Notes: generated by a model from the letters alone, not told the origin. 9,024 nt of DNA from Dehalococcoidia bacterium (GCA_030740315.1 JASLXN010000049.1:1-9024); one strand, 5' to 3'. Shown: positions 1-7,349, counted from the first letter of the stretch. Made by a program: numbers and translations.

Positions 1-1056
1 GGCGGTTCCAGCCCAGTTGCTGCTCGATATGATGCCGGATAGAGTGCCGCGAGAGGGCCCCCCCATATCGGCCGCCAGTATCATCAGGATGGTGGTTATA
101 GGGACAATGAGTAACATGAAGAGACCTGCCGTAAACACAGAAAACCAGACCCCCCACTCTAGCTGGAATAAGCCCAGACCAGGAACTACGGCTACTAATA
201 GCAGTGCGGCAGCAATCGTAAGCCGCCTGGTCCTACTCCCTATCATGCCTCCCAATAGGGGTGCCAGTGTGGCCCCTATGGCAACGGCTGCCACCGGCAG
301 AGCAACCCCGGCAGTTCCCAACCCATAAGTCATCTGAAGGAAGGCTGGGAAGAAGGTGACCATTGTACCCCAGGTTATGCGGGTTATTAAGTTGGCCCCT
401 GCCGTATACAAGGTCAAGGGGAGTACAGCGACCCTTCGGAGTCTTTGGACAAATTCCAGACCAGTCCTTAAAGGGCGTTGGTGAGGGACCACAAAAAAGA
501 GGAATATGGCCGCTAGGAACAGCGCTACTCCTATCACCAGGAACGGGAAACGCCAGCCGGCGAAATCGCCTGCTACTGCGGCCAAAGGGACGCCGAGCAC
601 ACTGCTCATTCCCGGTTGCATGGTGATTATGGCTACAGACATGGGCCTCTTCTTCTCGGGGAATATGTCTCCGATGAGGGCGATACAGGTGGGAGGCACC
701 ATACCACCGCCGATACCAGCCAGCACTCGGAAACCCGCCGCAACGGGCAAGCTAGGGGCCAGCCCCGTACCTAACGAGGCTATCGCCACAAAACAGGTGC
801 CCACTACGAGAACCGGCTTGCGTCCGTATGTATCGGAAAAAGGACCCGCCACCAGCGCCGTTAGCGCCCAGGTTGCAGCAGCAATGGTGACAAGCTGGCC
901 TACTAGAGGTACTGTGGTGGCCAGAGCTGCGGACATGTCCACCAGTAGCGGCCCAACCATAGTCAGGGAAGTTACCACGGCGAATATAGCGAAGGCCATA
1001 CTGACAAGAAGGAGCCGAGAACCATGCCGTTCCGGAGAATCCTGCGGTGCCGGCAT
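1..1056 (-). CDS. MFS transporter, DHA1-like, 3'-truncated by window edge
   Basis: This is a proton-coupled or facilitative transporter of the major facilitator superfamily in the inner membrane; the cargo is unknown. The reading frame is open from the ATG at 1056 to the window edge, giving 352 residues with no stop, so roughly the last 40-80 residues are missing. Residues 71-80 (GPFSDTYGRK) match MFS motif A in the loop after the second helix. FRVLAGIGGG (109-118) resembles the helix-4 motif B, and the stretch 149-171 ending GWRFPF is typical of helix 5 and the following loop in DHA1-type efflux proteins. The rest alternates hydrophobic helices with short loops, and a longer basic central loop lies at about 191-210. 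The frame also stays open upstream to a GTG at 1086, which would add ten residues. The ATG is preferred because it overlaps the TGA of a possible leader ORF, but neither start has a good ribosome binding site. A drug or metabolite exporter of the DHA1 type is the most likely role (inference). Confidence 0.9.
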   Translation of the reverse strand, partial: MPAPQDSPERHGSRLLLVSMAFAIFAVVTSLTMVGPLLVDMSAALATTVPLVGQLVTIAAATWALTALVAGPFSDTYGRKPVLVVGTCFVAIASLGTGLAPSLPVAAGFRVLAGIGGGMVPPTCIALIGDIFPEKKRPMSVAIITMQPGMSSVLGVPLAAVAGDFAGWRFPFLVIGVALFLAAIFLFFVVPHQRPLRTGLEFVQRLRRVAVLPLTLYTAGANLITRITWGTMVTFFPAFLQMTYGLGTAGVALPVAAVAIGATLAPLLGGMIGSRTRRLTIAAALLLVAVVPGLGLFQLEWGVWFSVFTAGLFMLLIVPITTILMILAADMGGPSRGTLSGIISSSNWAGTA

Positions 1057-1163
1057 CAATACTTTTTCAATGTCTGCGCAAGACACCTATTATGTGGCAC
1101 ATGTCTCCCGCAGCCAACTGGTGGAACAATGGGATTCCCGTGGTTCGGAGGGGGCCGGTACAT
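1056..1163 (-). CDS. Possible 35-codon leader ORF upstream of the MFS gene
   Basis: This is an unrecognised short ORF from an ATG at 1163 to a TGA at 1058-1056. Its stop overlaps the MFS start codon as TGATG, an arrangement typical of translational coupling. A perfect AAGGAGG lies nine bases upstream of the ATG. The predicted peptide begins MYRPPPNHGN, is rich in Pro, His and Cys, ends in LKKY, and has no membrane segment or known domain. The same ribosome binding site could instead serve a GTG at 1167 in another frame (25 residues, stop at 1092-1090), so the frame is uncertain. It may be a regulatory leader peptide, a small protein, or a chance frame. Only the strong ribosome binding site and the stop/start overlap support it. 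Confidence 0.25.
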   Translation of the reverse strand: MYRPPPNHGNPIVPPVGCGRHVPHNRCLAQTLKKY

Positions 1164-1172
1164 GCACAACAT

Positions 1173-1179
1173 CCTCCTT
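1173..1179 (-). promoter_or_regulatory. Perfect Shine-Dalgarno site in the gap before the MFS gene
   Basis: The minus strand reads AAGGAGG, a full match to the anti-Shine-Dalgarno core. It lies about 115 nt upstream of the MFS ATG, too far to serve that start directly. It is positioned for a GTG at 1167 (5-nt spacing) or an ATG at 1163 (9-nt spacing). It is the strongest ribosome binding site I saw in the window and sits between annotated genes. Confidence 0.45.
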
Positions 1180-1219
1180 ATTAGCGGTGTTTGTGCCGCG
1201 ATATGCTATCTGGCAGGCT

Positions 1220-2167
1220 CTAAAGCTCAAACATGCGCTGGGCGTTCTCGTAGAGGATGAAGCGTTTCTCCTCGGCACTCAGCCCAAGCTGTCCCAGCCC
1301 GTGCTGTGCCGCCTCGGGGCCCCACCACGGGAAGTCTGAGCCGAAGAGCACCCTCTCGGCGCCAATCTGCCGTATCATGGCCAGCAACTTGTCCTGAGGC
1401 CATTCGGCACCTACGGTGGCGCTGACATCGAAGCACAGGCTAGGGTGCCTACTGGCCAGAGCCAGGGCGGCATCGTAGTATGGCTGGAAGAGGCGGGGGT
1501 ACCATTCGGCCGGCCCCACCCCCATATGGGCCAAGACCAGCCTCAGCTTGGGGAAAGCGGTGGCTACATCCTCGAAGTGCTCCGGCTTGGAGTACTCCAC
1601 CGGCACCTCGGGGTTATTGGGGTGGGGGTGGGCGCCCACATGAAAGACGATGGGCACATCCAGTGCTTGGGCCGTCTCGTAGATGGGCCACAGGGACAGA
1701 TGGTTGGGAAAAAACCGCCCGATAGGGGGGTGGAGTTTGATGGCACGGGCGTCGTGGTTGGTAACCTTGTCCCGTATCTCTTGACGCATGGCATCGGGGG
1801 CCATGATGGGGTCCAGGGTGATGGTGGCGTAGAGATTGGGGTGCTCCTGCGCTATGCTGCATGTCCACTGGTTACGGCGCTCCAATCGGGCCAGCAGCAT
1901 GTGCTGTATCTCGTGCTCGGCTTCCTCCCGCTGGCTGGGGGTGAGACCAGCAGGAAGTTTGCCCAGAGCGGCATCCTGCATGTAGGCCAGCGGGATGGTG
2001 TTTACCATCAGCGCCCCTGCGACATTGGAGCCCTTCAGAGCGGCTGCGGCGTCCTCCACGGTGCCGCTGATATCGGGCTTGGAGGGGGTGTTGGACATCG
2101 CCTGCCGTCCCGCCTCCGCAGTATGGAAAGTGTGCAGGTGGGCGTCGATAACCGGATATTCTTGCAT
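1220..2167 (-). CDS. Amidohydrolase-2 family metal-dependent hydrolase
   Basis: This 315-residue TIM-barrel hydrolase of the amidohydrolase superfamily resembles PF04909, a family that includes decarboxylases and lactone or amide hydrolases acting mainly on aromatic or small carboxylic acids. The N-terminal strand carries the metal-binding DAHLH (D8, H10, H12). KLHP follows at 144-147, FHVGAH at 175-180 (H176 a likely ligand, H180), the HMG histidine at 214, and GSDFPW at 276-281 with D278 as the expected catalytic and metal aspartate. There is no signal peptide, so it should be cytoplasmic. The length is normal for the family. The ATG at 2167 follows a GGGAGG site with 10-nt spacing. It ends RMFEL, as such proteins often do (LYENAQRMFxL motif). 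It stands 165 nt after proS with its own possible promoter and precedes the MFS gene, perhaps as a pair handling one compound (inference). The substrate cannot be assigned. Confidence 0.9.
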   Translation of the reverse strand: MQEYPVIDAHLHTFHTAEAGRQAMSNTPSKPDISGTVEDAAAALKGSNVAGALMVNTIPLAYMQDAALGKLPAGLTPSQREEAEHEIQHMLLARLERRNQWTCSIAQEHPNLYATITLDPIMAPDAMRQEIRDKVTNHDARAIKLHPPIGRFFPNHLSLWPIYETAQALDVPIVFHVGAHPHPNNPEVPVEYSKPEHFEDVATAFPKLRLVLAHMGVGPAEWYPRLFQPYYDAALALASRHPSLCFDVSATVGAEWPQDKLLAMIRQIGAERVLFGSDFPWWGPEAAQHGLGQLGLSAEEKRFILYENAQRMFEL

Positions 2168-2177
2168 ATTCCTATTG

Positions 2178-2183
2178 CCTCCC
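2178..2183 (-). promoter_or_regulatory. Ribosome binding site of the amidohydrolase gene
   Basis: The minus strand reads GGGAGG ten bases before the ATG at 2167. This supports that ATG as the start codon. Confidence 0.5.
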
Positions 2184-2199
2184 GTGCCTCATCACGCCA

Positions 2200-2228
2200 A
2201 TATTAATATAAGCACTGGGGAAAGGCAA
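2200..2228 (-). promoter_or_regulatory. Candidate sigma-70-type promoter for the amidohydrolase gene
   Basis: On the minus strand TTGCCT (2228-2223) is followed after exactly 17 nt by TAATAT (2205-2200), each matching 4 of 6 bases of the -35 and -10 consensus. The -10 lies in the only clearly A+T-rich patch of the gap, which also contains the perfect palindrome ATATTAATAT (2200-2209). Transcription would start near 2193, about 25 nt before the gene. The match is imperfect and rests on spacing and local base composition only. Confidence 0.35.
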
Positions 2229-2332
2229 AAGGGAGACTTTGAGGTTGTTTGCCAACTGCTTTATCCCCACCCACCCGCGGCCTTCCTTACTAACTTGGTA
2301 TCAAGGCAGGAAATGTGCAGTAGCTGCGCAGG

Positions 2333-4051
2333 TCACGAGCCCCATAGGAGGGCCTTTACTTGTTGGGCTAGGCCCTCTATGGGCAGGAGTTGGGGCTGTT
2401 TCTCGGTGCGCCACTTGACCTCGGCATTGCCTTTGCCCAAGCTGCGCTGGCTGATGACCAGCCGTAGGGGGATGCCGAGGAGGTCGGCATCGTTGAACTT
2501 GACCCCCGGTGAGTCCTCCCGGTCGTCAAAGAGCACCTCTATCCCAACTTTAAGCATCTCCTGGTAAAGTTCCTCAGTCACCTCGCCCACCTGGGAGCCA
2601 TCCCCGTAGAGGGGGCACAGGTATGCCTGGTAGGGGGCGATACTCAGGGGCCAAGTGATTCCCTTATCGTCGTGGTGCAGTTCTACGATGGCCGCCAGCA
2701 GGCGGCCCACTCCTATACCGTAGCTGCCCATTATGACGGGCCGGGAGGCCCCTTCCTGGTCTAAGAAAGCGGCCCCTATTTTCTGGCTGATGAAGGTGCC
2801 CAACTTGAAGATATGGCCCACCTCTATTCCACGCCCCGCCTGTAGTGGCGCCGAACAACGGGGACAGCCTTGCCCGGCGGCAGCCGACGCTATGTCTCCA
2901 ATGGTATCCACTTGGAAGTCCCGTGGGTAGTTTACATTCTTAACATGGTATCCGTCCCGGTTGGCCCCGGCCACTAGGTTGGCTCCCAGGGCGATGGAAT
3001 CATCACCCATGGTGGGGATGCCCTTTAGGCCTAGGGGAGAGGCGGAGCCTGCCACCAAGCCCGCCCCAGCTACCTCTTCCTCGGTGGCCATGCGTAGCTC
3101 GTTGCATTTCAGCAGGTTTTTAAGCTTGACCTCGTTTATATCCAGGTCGCCCCGGATGACGGTGAAGACCACCTTGCCGTCCACCGAGTAGAAGACTGCC
3201 TTAAGGGTGCGGCTGGTAGGCACGCCCACGAACTGTGCCAGTGCCTCAATGGTCTTGATGCTGGGCGTTGCTATTTCATCCAAGGGGAGGAGGGCATCGG
3301 TGGGGGCCTCCCCCTTTTGGCCCTGGGCCTTCTCCAAGTTGGCGGCGTAGGTGCAGGAGGGGCAGTGTATGATTTCATCCTCGCCGGTGGGTGTGAGGCT
3401 GGTGAACTCGTGGGACTCCTTGCCGCCTATAGCGCCGGAATCGGCCTCCACTATCACCGCGGGTAGATGGCAACGCTCATAAATGCGCCGGTAGGCGTCA
3501 ATCATAAGCTGGTAGCTGTGGTCCAATCCGGCCTCATCGGCATCCAGGCTGTAGAGGTCCTTCATGGAAAACTCCCGGCCTCGCAGCAGACCTCCACGAG
3601 GCCTCAGTTCATCCCGGAACTTGTTCTGTATCTGGTAGACCAGAACGGGGAGGTCCCGGTAGCTCCTGACATAAGAGCGGGCCAACTGGGCTACCACCTC
3701 TTCGTGAGTGGGACCCAGCACCAGCCGTCTGTCCTTGCGGTCCTCTATGGAGAACATGGTGGGGCCGAACGCGGTGTTCCGGCCCGTTTCCTGCCACAGC
3801 TCCAAGGGTTGCAGGCCTGGGAACAGCGCCTCCTGCCCCCCGGCGCGATCCATCTCCTCTCGGATGATGTTCTCCACTTTTTTGAAGGCCCGCCACCCCA
3901 GGGGGAGATAGGAGTATACCCCCGCGGCCCCGGGGAAAATCATACCCGCCCGCAGCAGTAACTGGTGGCTGATGGTCTCCGTATCAGCTGGGGCCTGGCG
4001 CAGGGTTTTGGATATCAGTTGTGATAGGCGCAGTCCAGCGGTTGGTGTCAT
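2333..4051 (-). CDS. proS: Prolyl-tRNA synthetase, bacterial type
   Basis: It charges tRNA-Pro with proline in the cytoplasm using ATP, as a class IIa synthetase. The 572 residues equal the usual length of the bacterial-type enzyme. Class II motif 1 lies at about 44-82, motif 2 at 145-165 (FRDELRPRGGLLRGREFSMKD region, arginine-rich), and motif 3 at 442-457 (GSYGIGVGRL). GPTHEEV at 113-119 binds substrate. Between motifs 2 and 3, about 235-385, sits the inserted YbaK-like editing domain that clears mischarged alanine, with K284 in the SRTLKAV segment as the probable key lysine. The anticodon-binding domain fills about 470-572. CPSC (230-233) and CPRC (396-399) flank the insertion. The ATG at 4051 was chosen because the protein then starts at the normal family position; the ribosome binding site is weak. 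It is the last gene of the cluster, 72 nt after ispG, and closes with TGA. Confidence 0.98.
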   Translation of the reverse strand: MTPTAGLRLSQLISKTLRQAPADTETISHQLLLRAGMIFPGAAGVYSYLPLGWRAFKKVENIIREEMDRAGGQEALFPGLQPLELWQETGRNTAFGPTMFSIEDRKDRRLVLGPTHEEVVAQLARSYVRSYRDLPVLVYQIQNKFRDELRPRGGLLRGREFSMKDLYSLDADEAGLDHSYQLMIDAYRRIYERCHLPAVIVEADSGAIGGKESHEFTSLTPTGEDEIIHCPSCTYAANLEKAQGQKGEAPTDALLPLDEIATPSIKTIEALAQFVGVPTSRTLKAVFYSVDGKVVFTVIRGDLDINEVKLKNLLKCNELRMATEEEVAGAGLVAGSASPLGLKGIPTMGDDSIALGANLVAGANRDGYHVKNVNYPRDFQVDTIGDIASAAAGQGCPRCSAPLQAGRGIEVGHIFKLGTFISQKIGAAFLDQEGASRPVIMGSYGIGVGRLLAAIVELHHDDKGITWPLSIAPYQAYLCPLYGDGSQVGEVTEELYQEMLKVGIEVLFDDREDSPGVKFNDADLLGIPLRLVISQRSLGKGNAEVKWRTEKQPQLLPIEGLAQQVKALLWGS

Positions 4052-4078
4052 ATAAGCTCTTTCGTTGTCTTTTAGCTG

Positions 4079-4092
4079 TCCCGGTTACGGGA
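4079..4092 (-). other. Short hairpin in the ispG-proS gap (proS-proximal)
   Basis: The minus strand reads TCCCG, TAAC, CGGGA: a perfect 5-bp stem with a 4-nt loop, 27 nt before the proS ATG. No run of T follows, so it is not a typical intrinsic terminator. It could affect mRNA processing or stability in the leader of proS, or it may be chance. Confidence 0.35.
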
Positions 4093-4100
4093 TTAAGGCC

Positions 4101-4119
4101 CCTGAGGCTTTTCCCCAGG
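4101..4119 (-). other. Hairpin in the ispG-proS gap (ispG-proximal)
   Basis: The minus strand reads CCTGGGG, AAAAG, CCTCAGG: a 7-bp stem with one G-T pair and a 5-nt A-rich loop, starting a few bases after the ispG stop. It is G+C rich but not followed by a T run, so full termination before proS is unlikely. Together with the next hairpin, it fills most of the only sizeable gap in the operon and might attenuate or stabilise the transcript. Confidence 0.4.
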
Positions 4120-4123
4120 CGCA

Positions 4124-5191
4124 CTATTGCTGCCCGGCATCGCCGTCCTCCATCTCAGCCACTACGGCCATGAGGTCATCCAGGAAGCTGGCTTCGGTAA
4201 CGGTGCGCACCTTCTCGCCCTTTTTGAAGATGACCCCCCGGCCTTTACCAGCGGCCAGGCCCACATCGGCCTCACGGGCCTCTCCAGGGCCGTTGACCTC
4301 GCAGCCCATGACCGCCACTTTGATAGGGCTTTCGATGTTCTTAAGTCTCCGCTCTACCTGGGCTACCAGCCCCTGCAGGTCCACATCGCAGCGTCCGCAG
4401 GTAGGGCAGCTTACCAGCACGGCGCCGCGCTCACGCAGGTTTAGGCTTTTCAGTATCTCCCAGGCGGCGCGCACCTCATCGGCCGGAGGGCTGGTGAGGG
4501 ATACCCGGATGGTATCCCCTATGCCCTGGTGGAGCAGGATGCCGATGCCCACAGCAGAGCGGATGGAGCCCGCCGGAGGCGGCCCGGCCTCGGTGATGCC
4601 CACATGCAGTGGATAGCTGGTATGGCGGGCCATGAGGCGGTATCCGGCCACCGTGGTAGGGACATCAAAGGCCTTGAGTGATATCTTGATGAGGCCAAAG
4701 TCTAGTGCCTCCAGGAAACCTATCTCACGCAGGGCGGCGGACACCATGCGCTGGGCTAGGCTGCCCTCTGTGATGTCTCGGGGCAGGCTGCCGGCGTTGA
4801 CGCCGATGCGAATGGGGATGCGCCGGGCGCGGGCTTCGGCAACCACAAGGGCCACCCCCTCGCGGCTGGTGATGTTACCCGGGTTCAGGCGCAGGCCATC
4901 CGCCCCCGCTTTCAGGGACTCCAGGGCCAGCTGGTGGTCAAAGTGGATGTCTGCTATCAGGGGGATATGGGTGGCCTTCTTAATAGCGGCGATTGCGCGG
5001 GCTGCCTCCATGTCGGGCACGGCCACCCGTGCCAATTCACACCCTTCGGCCTCAAGCTCGGCAATCTGTGTTACGGTGGCGGCCACATCCCGTGTATCGG
5101 TCTTGGTCATGGACTGTACGACCACGGGGGCGCCGCCCCCCACTGTCACCCCGCCGATATCCACTGCACTGGTCTTACCGCGACGGGTCAC
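4124..5191 (-). CDS. ispG: 4-hydroxy-3-methylbut-2-enyl diphosphate synthase (IspG/GcpE)
   Basis: It converts the cyclic diphosphate MEcPP to HMBPP, the sixth step of the MEP isoprenoid pathway, using a [4Fe-4S] cluster. The 355 residues match the short bacterial form, with an N-terminal TIM barrel and a C-terminal cluster domain. The cluster ligands are all present with family spacing: C262 and C265 (SCPTCGR), C297 (MGCEVNGPGEA) and E304. An additional cysteine, C268, follows the CPTC pair. Barrel landmarks include QSMTKTDTRD (26-35), ADIHFD (80-85), LRLNPGNI (100-107), GVNAGSL (130-136), KISLKAFD (169-176) and HVGITEAG (196-203). The GTG start at 5191 overlaps the rseP stop as GTGA, giving translational coupling, and a GGAG lies about 10 nt upstream. 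It supplies the same pathway as dxr, with rseP lying between them. Confidence 0.98.
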   Translation of the reverse strand: MTRRGKTSAVDIGGVTVGGGAPVVVQSMTKTDTRDVAATVTQIAELEAEGCELARVAVPDMEAARAIAAIKKATHIPLIADIHFDHQLALESLKAGADGLRLNPGNITSREGVALVVAEARARRIPIRIGVNAGSLPRDITEGSLAQRMVSAALREIGFLEALDFGLIKISLKAFDVPTTVAGYRLMARHTSYPLHVGITEAGPPPAGSIRSAVGIGILLHQGIGDTIRVSLTSPPADEVRAAWEILKSLNLRERGAVLVSCPTCGRCDVDLQGLVAQVERRLKNIESPIKVAVMGCEVNGPGEAREADVGLAAGKGRGVIFKKGEKVRTVTEASFLDDLMAVVAEMEDGDAGQQ

Positions 5192-6234
5192 GGCAGTGAT
5201 TCTCCAGCAAGCATCCTCACCACGTCATAATAGCTAACCAGCAGCAGCAGGGCAAGCAGCGTCACGAAGCCCATGAAGTGAACCAGACGCTCCTTCTGGG
5301 GAGAGATGCGACGGCCCCGGCGAACGGCCTCCAGGCCCAGGAAGAACAACCGGCCGCCGTCCAGGCCGGGCAGGGGCAGTATGTTGATGATGGCCAGATT
5401 GATGCTGATGAACCCGGTGAAAGCCAGAAGGGGGCCGGGTCCAGCCCTGGCCATCTCTCCGCCTATCTGAACGATGGCCACCGGACCTCCGACCTGCGGG
5501 GAAGTGCGACCTACTATCCAGGAGATGATTTCGTTGCGCAGGAGCCCGAAGGTATCCGAAAGAGTGCGGGCGCCCCGTGACATGGCCTGCAATGGGGAGT
5601 AGGAAATCTGCTCAACATATGTGTCGTCAGTAGCGATAAGTATTCCCACAGACCCCTCGCCTGATGGTGGCCGCCAGCGTGGGGTGAGGGTAAACTGGAG
5701 GAGGGCTGAGTCCCTCTCTACTACCAAGTCCATCGGGCGGCCCAGGTTCAATTGAATTTGGTAGATGAAGTCTAGGTGGTTGTTCACCTTGCGGCCCTCC
5801 ACCCTCACCACCCGGTCCCCAGTCAACAGTCCAGCCTGCTCCGCTGGAGAGGCGGGGGCAACTTCCATAATGGTAACATCCCCCACGGCGACCTCGCGCG
5901 GCAGCATGAAGCTGCCGGTGAACAAGAACAGGGGAAGTACGATGTTCATCAGCACACCGGCGCTTAATACCAAGAGACGCACCTTTTTGCTCTTACCCGC
6001 TAGGCTGCGTGGGCCTTTGTCCTCATCCTCTCCGAGCAGGCGGACAAAGCCGCCGAAGAAGAGCAGGTTGAGGGAGTATTCCGTCTCACCCCAGCGGAAG
6101 GCGACCAGTCGTGGAGGGAACCCAAGGCCGTACTCCTCAACCTTCACTCCGGCCATCTTGGCCGTTATGAGATGCCCGAATTCATGCGCCATGATTAGCA
6201 GGGAGAGGAGCGCTATAACGATGAGAACGGTCAT
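5188..6234 (-). CDS. rseP: RIP metalloprotease RseP / site-2 protease (M50B)
   Basis: This zinc protease cuts substrates inside the inner membrane, for example anti-sigma factors or leftover signal peptides. The 348 residues start with a membrane helix carrying HEFGH (17-21), with two zinc histidines and the catalytic glutamate. The third zinc ligand is D292 in the INILPLPGLDGG segment (283-294), preceded by N284. Further membrane segments lie at about 88-109, 267-290 and 318-336. GFVRLLGED (62-70) is the conserved membrane-associated loop. One PDZ domain covers about 115-185 (ASPAEQAGLLTGDRVVRVEG region), unlike the tandem pair of E. coli RseP. The ATG at 6234 overlaps the dxr stop as ATGA, with a GGAAGAGG just upstream. 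No anti-sigma factor gene is nearby, so its substrate is not indicated. Location between dxr and ispG is a common arrangement. Confidence 0.97.
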   Translation of the reverse strand: MTVLIVIALLSLLIMAHEFGHLITAKMAGVKVEEYGLGFPPRLVAFRWGETEYSLNLLFFGGFVRLLGEDEDKGPRSLAGKSKKVRLLVLSAGVLMNIVLPLFLFTGSFMLPREVAVGDVTIMEVAPASPAEQAGLLTGDRVVRVEGRKVNNHLDFIYQIQLNLGRPMDLVVERDSALLQFTLTPRWRPPSGEGSVGILIATDDTYVEQISYSPLQAMSRGARTLSDTFGLLRNEIISWIVGRTSPQVGGPVAIVQIGGEMARAGPGPLLAFTGFISINLAIINILPLPGLDGGRLFFLGLEAVRRGRRISPQKERLVHFMGFVTLLALLLLVSYYDVVRMLAGESLP

Positions 6235-7349
6235 CGGCTGGCCTCTTCCTCGGCTATCTGCCGTGCCCAGGTATCAGCTTCCAATATCTGCTCCAGGGTA
6301 GGGTCCGAGGTAGGCGAGTGTCTGGAGAGTACCGCCTCTATCAGCTTGGGGATGTCGTTAAAGCCCAGGCGACTCTCGAGAAACAGGGCTACGGCTACCT
6401 CATCGGAGGCTGAGAGCACGGCTGGGGTAGTGCCGCCCGCCCGCCCCGCATGCACGGCCAAGCGAAGGCAGGGAAAGCGGGCATCATCCGGAGGCTCAAA
6501 AGTAAGATGGACGGCCTCCTCCAGCCGCAACCGCCCCCATCCCGGGCCTGCCCACCGATGCGGGTAAGAGAGGGCGTATTGGATGGGAAGGCGCATGTCC
6601 GGGGCGGATATCTGGGCCTTGATGGAGCCATCCACGAACTCTACGAGAGAGTGGACTATACTCTGCGGATGCACCATTACACTGATATTAGTGTAGGGTA
6701 GGCCGAAAAGGTGGTGGGCCTCTATTACCTCCATCCCTTTGTTCATGAGTGTGGCAGAGTCCACGGTCACTTTAGGCCCCATGTTCCAGGTGGGATGTGT
6801 CAATGCGCGCGCTGCATCCACTGCGGCCAGCTCCGTTAGGGACAGGCCGCGGAAAGGCCCGCCAGAGGCGGTGAGCACCAGCCTTGCCACATCTGCCGTG
6901 TTCTCACCCTGAAGGCACTGCCAAAGGGCGCTATGCTCGCTGTCCACTGGTATCACGGTGGTGTTACAGTCCCGGGCTTGGGCCATTACGATATTGCCGG
7001 CGATGACCAGCACCTCCTTATTGGCCAGCGCAACTGCCTTTCCTGCTTTCAGGGCGGACAGGGTGGGCAGCAGTCCGGCCCGTCCGGAGGTCACCACTAC
7101 CACCAGGTCCACCTCCGGGTGTGAGGCTATCTCAGTGGCGGTCAGCCGCTGGAAATCTCCAGTGGCCAGCCCGTTTCCGGCAAAGGCTACCAGCCCGGGG
7201 TGGTGCTCCTCTATTTGCCGCTCCAACAGCTCCCGGTTCCAGCCGGCGGCCAGGCCCATAATCCGGATGTGGGAGGGGAAAGCCCTGGCAACTTCAAGCG
7301 TTTGGGTGCCCAGGGAGCCGGTGGAGCCTAAAACGGCGATACGCTTCAC
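6231..7349 (-). CDS. dxr: 1-deoxy-D-xylulose 5-phosphate reductoisomerase (Dxr/IspC)
   Basis: It rearranges and reduces DXP to 2-C-methylerythritol 4-phosphate with NADPH and a divalent metal, the committed step of the MEP pathway and the target of fosmidomycin. From the GTG at 7349 the protein has 372 residues and starts MKRIAVLGSTGSLG, placing the NADPH-binding GSTGSLG (8-14) where the family has it. ANKEVLV (109-115) follows. The metal ligands are D136 and E138 in VDSEHSA and E207 in MNKGMEVIEAHHLF. SGGPFR (162-167) and HPTWNMGPKVTVDSATLMNK (185-204) line the active site. The GTG overlaps the cdsA stop as GTGA, the same junction type as ispG. An ATG at 7367 would add six residues (MDSAAT) and is a real alternative; neither has a clear ribosome binding site. 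The frame stays open far upstream inside cdsA, which is a shadow. Confidence 0.97.
   Translation of the reverse strand: MKRIAVLGSTGSLGTQTLEVARAFPSHIRIMGLAAGWNRELLERQIEEHHPGLVAFAGNGLATGDFQRLTATEIASHPEVDLVVVVTSGRAGLLPTLSALKAGKAVALANKEVLVIAGNIVMAQARDCNTTVIPVDSEHSALWQCLQGENTADVARLVLTASGGPFRGLSLTELAAVDAARALTHPTWNMGPKVTVDSATLMNKGMEVIEAHHLFGLPYTNISVMVHPQSIVHSLVEFVDGSIKAQISAPDMRLPIQYALSYPHRWAGPGWGRLRLEEAVHLTFEPPDDARFPCLRLAVHAGRAGGTTPAVLSASDEVAVALFLESRLGFNDIPKLIEAVLSRHSPTSDPTLEQILEADTWARQIAEEEASR

Noticed and set aside
1090..1278. Minus-strand 62-codon ORF spanning the end of the amidohydrolase gene
   Set aside because: Its first part is another frame of the amidohydrolase. Only the part after the AAGGAGG site could be translated, as a 25-codon GTG ORF, and it does not couple to the MFS gene.
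506..1339. Long plus-strand open frame (277 codons) opposite the MFS gene
   Set aside because: The minus strand encodes a continuous transporter with motif A and regular membrane helices. The plus-strand product is low-complexity Ala/Ser/Thr/Arg.
1445..2206. Long plus-strand open frame (253 codons) opposite the amidohydrolase gene
   Set aside because: It is glycine-rich with no recognisable motif and lies antisense to a gene with complete metal-binding motifs. It is a shadow frame.
4052..4123. T-box or other tRNA-sensing leader for proS
   Set aside because: The gap is only 72 nt, too short for a T-box, lacks its conserved box sequence as far as I can see, and has no terminator T run.
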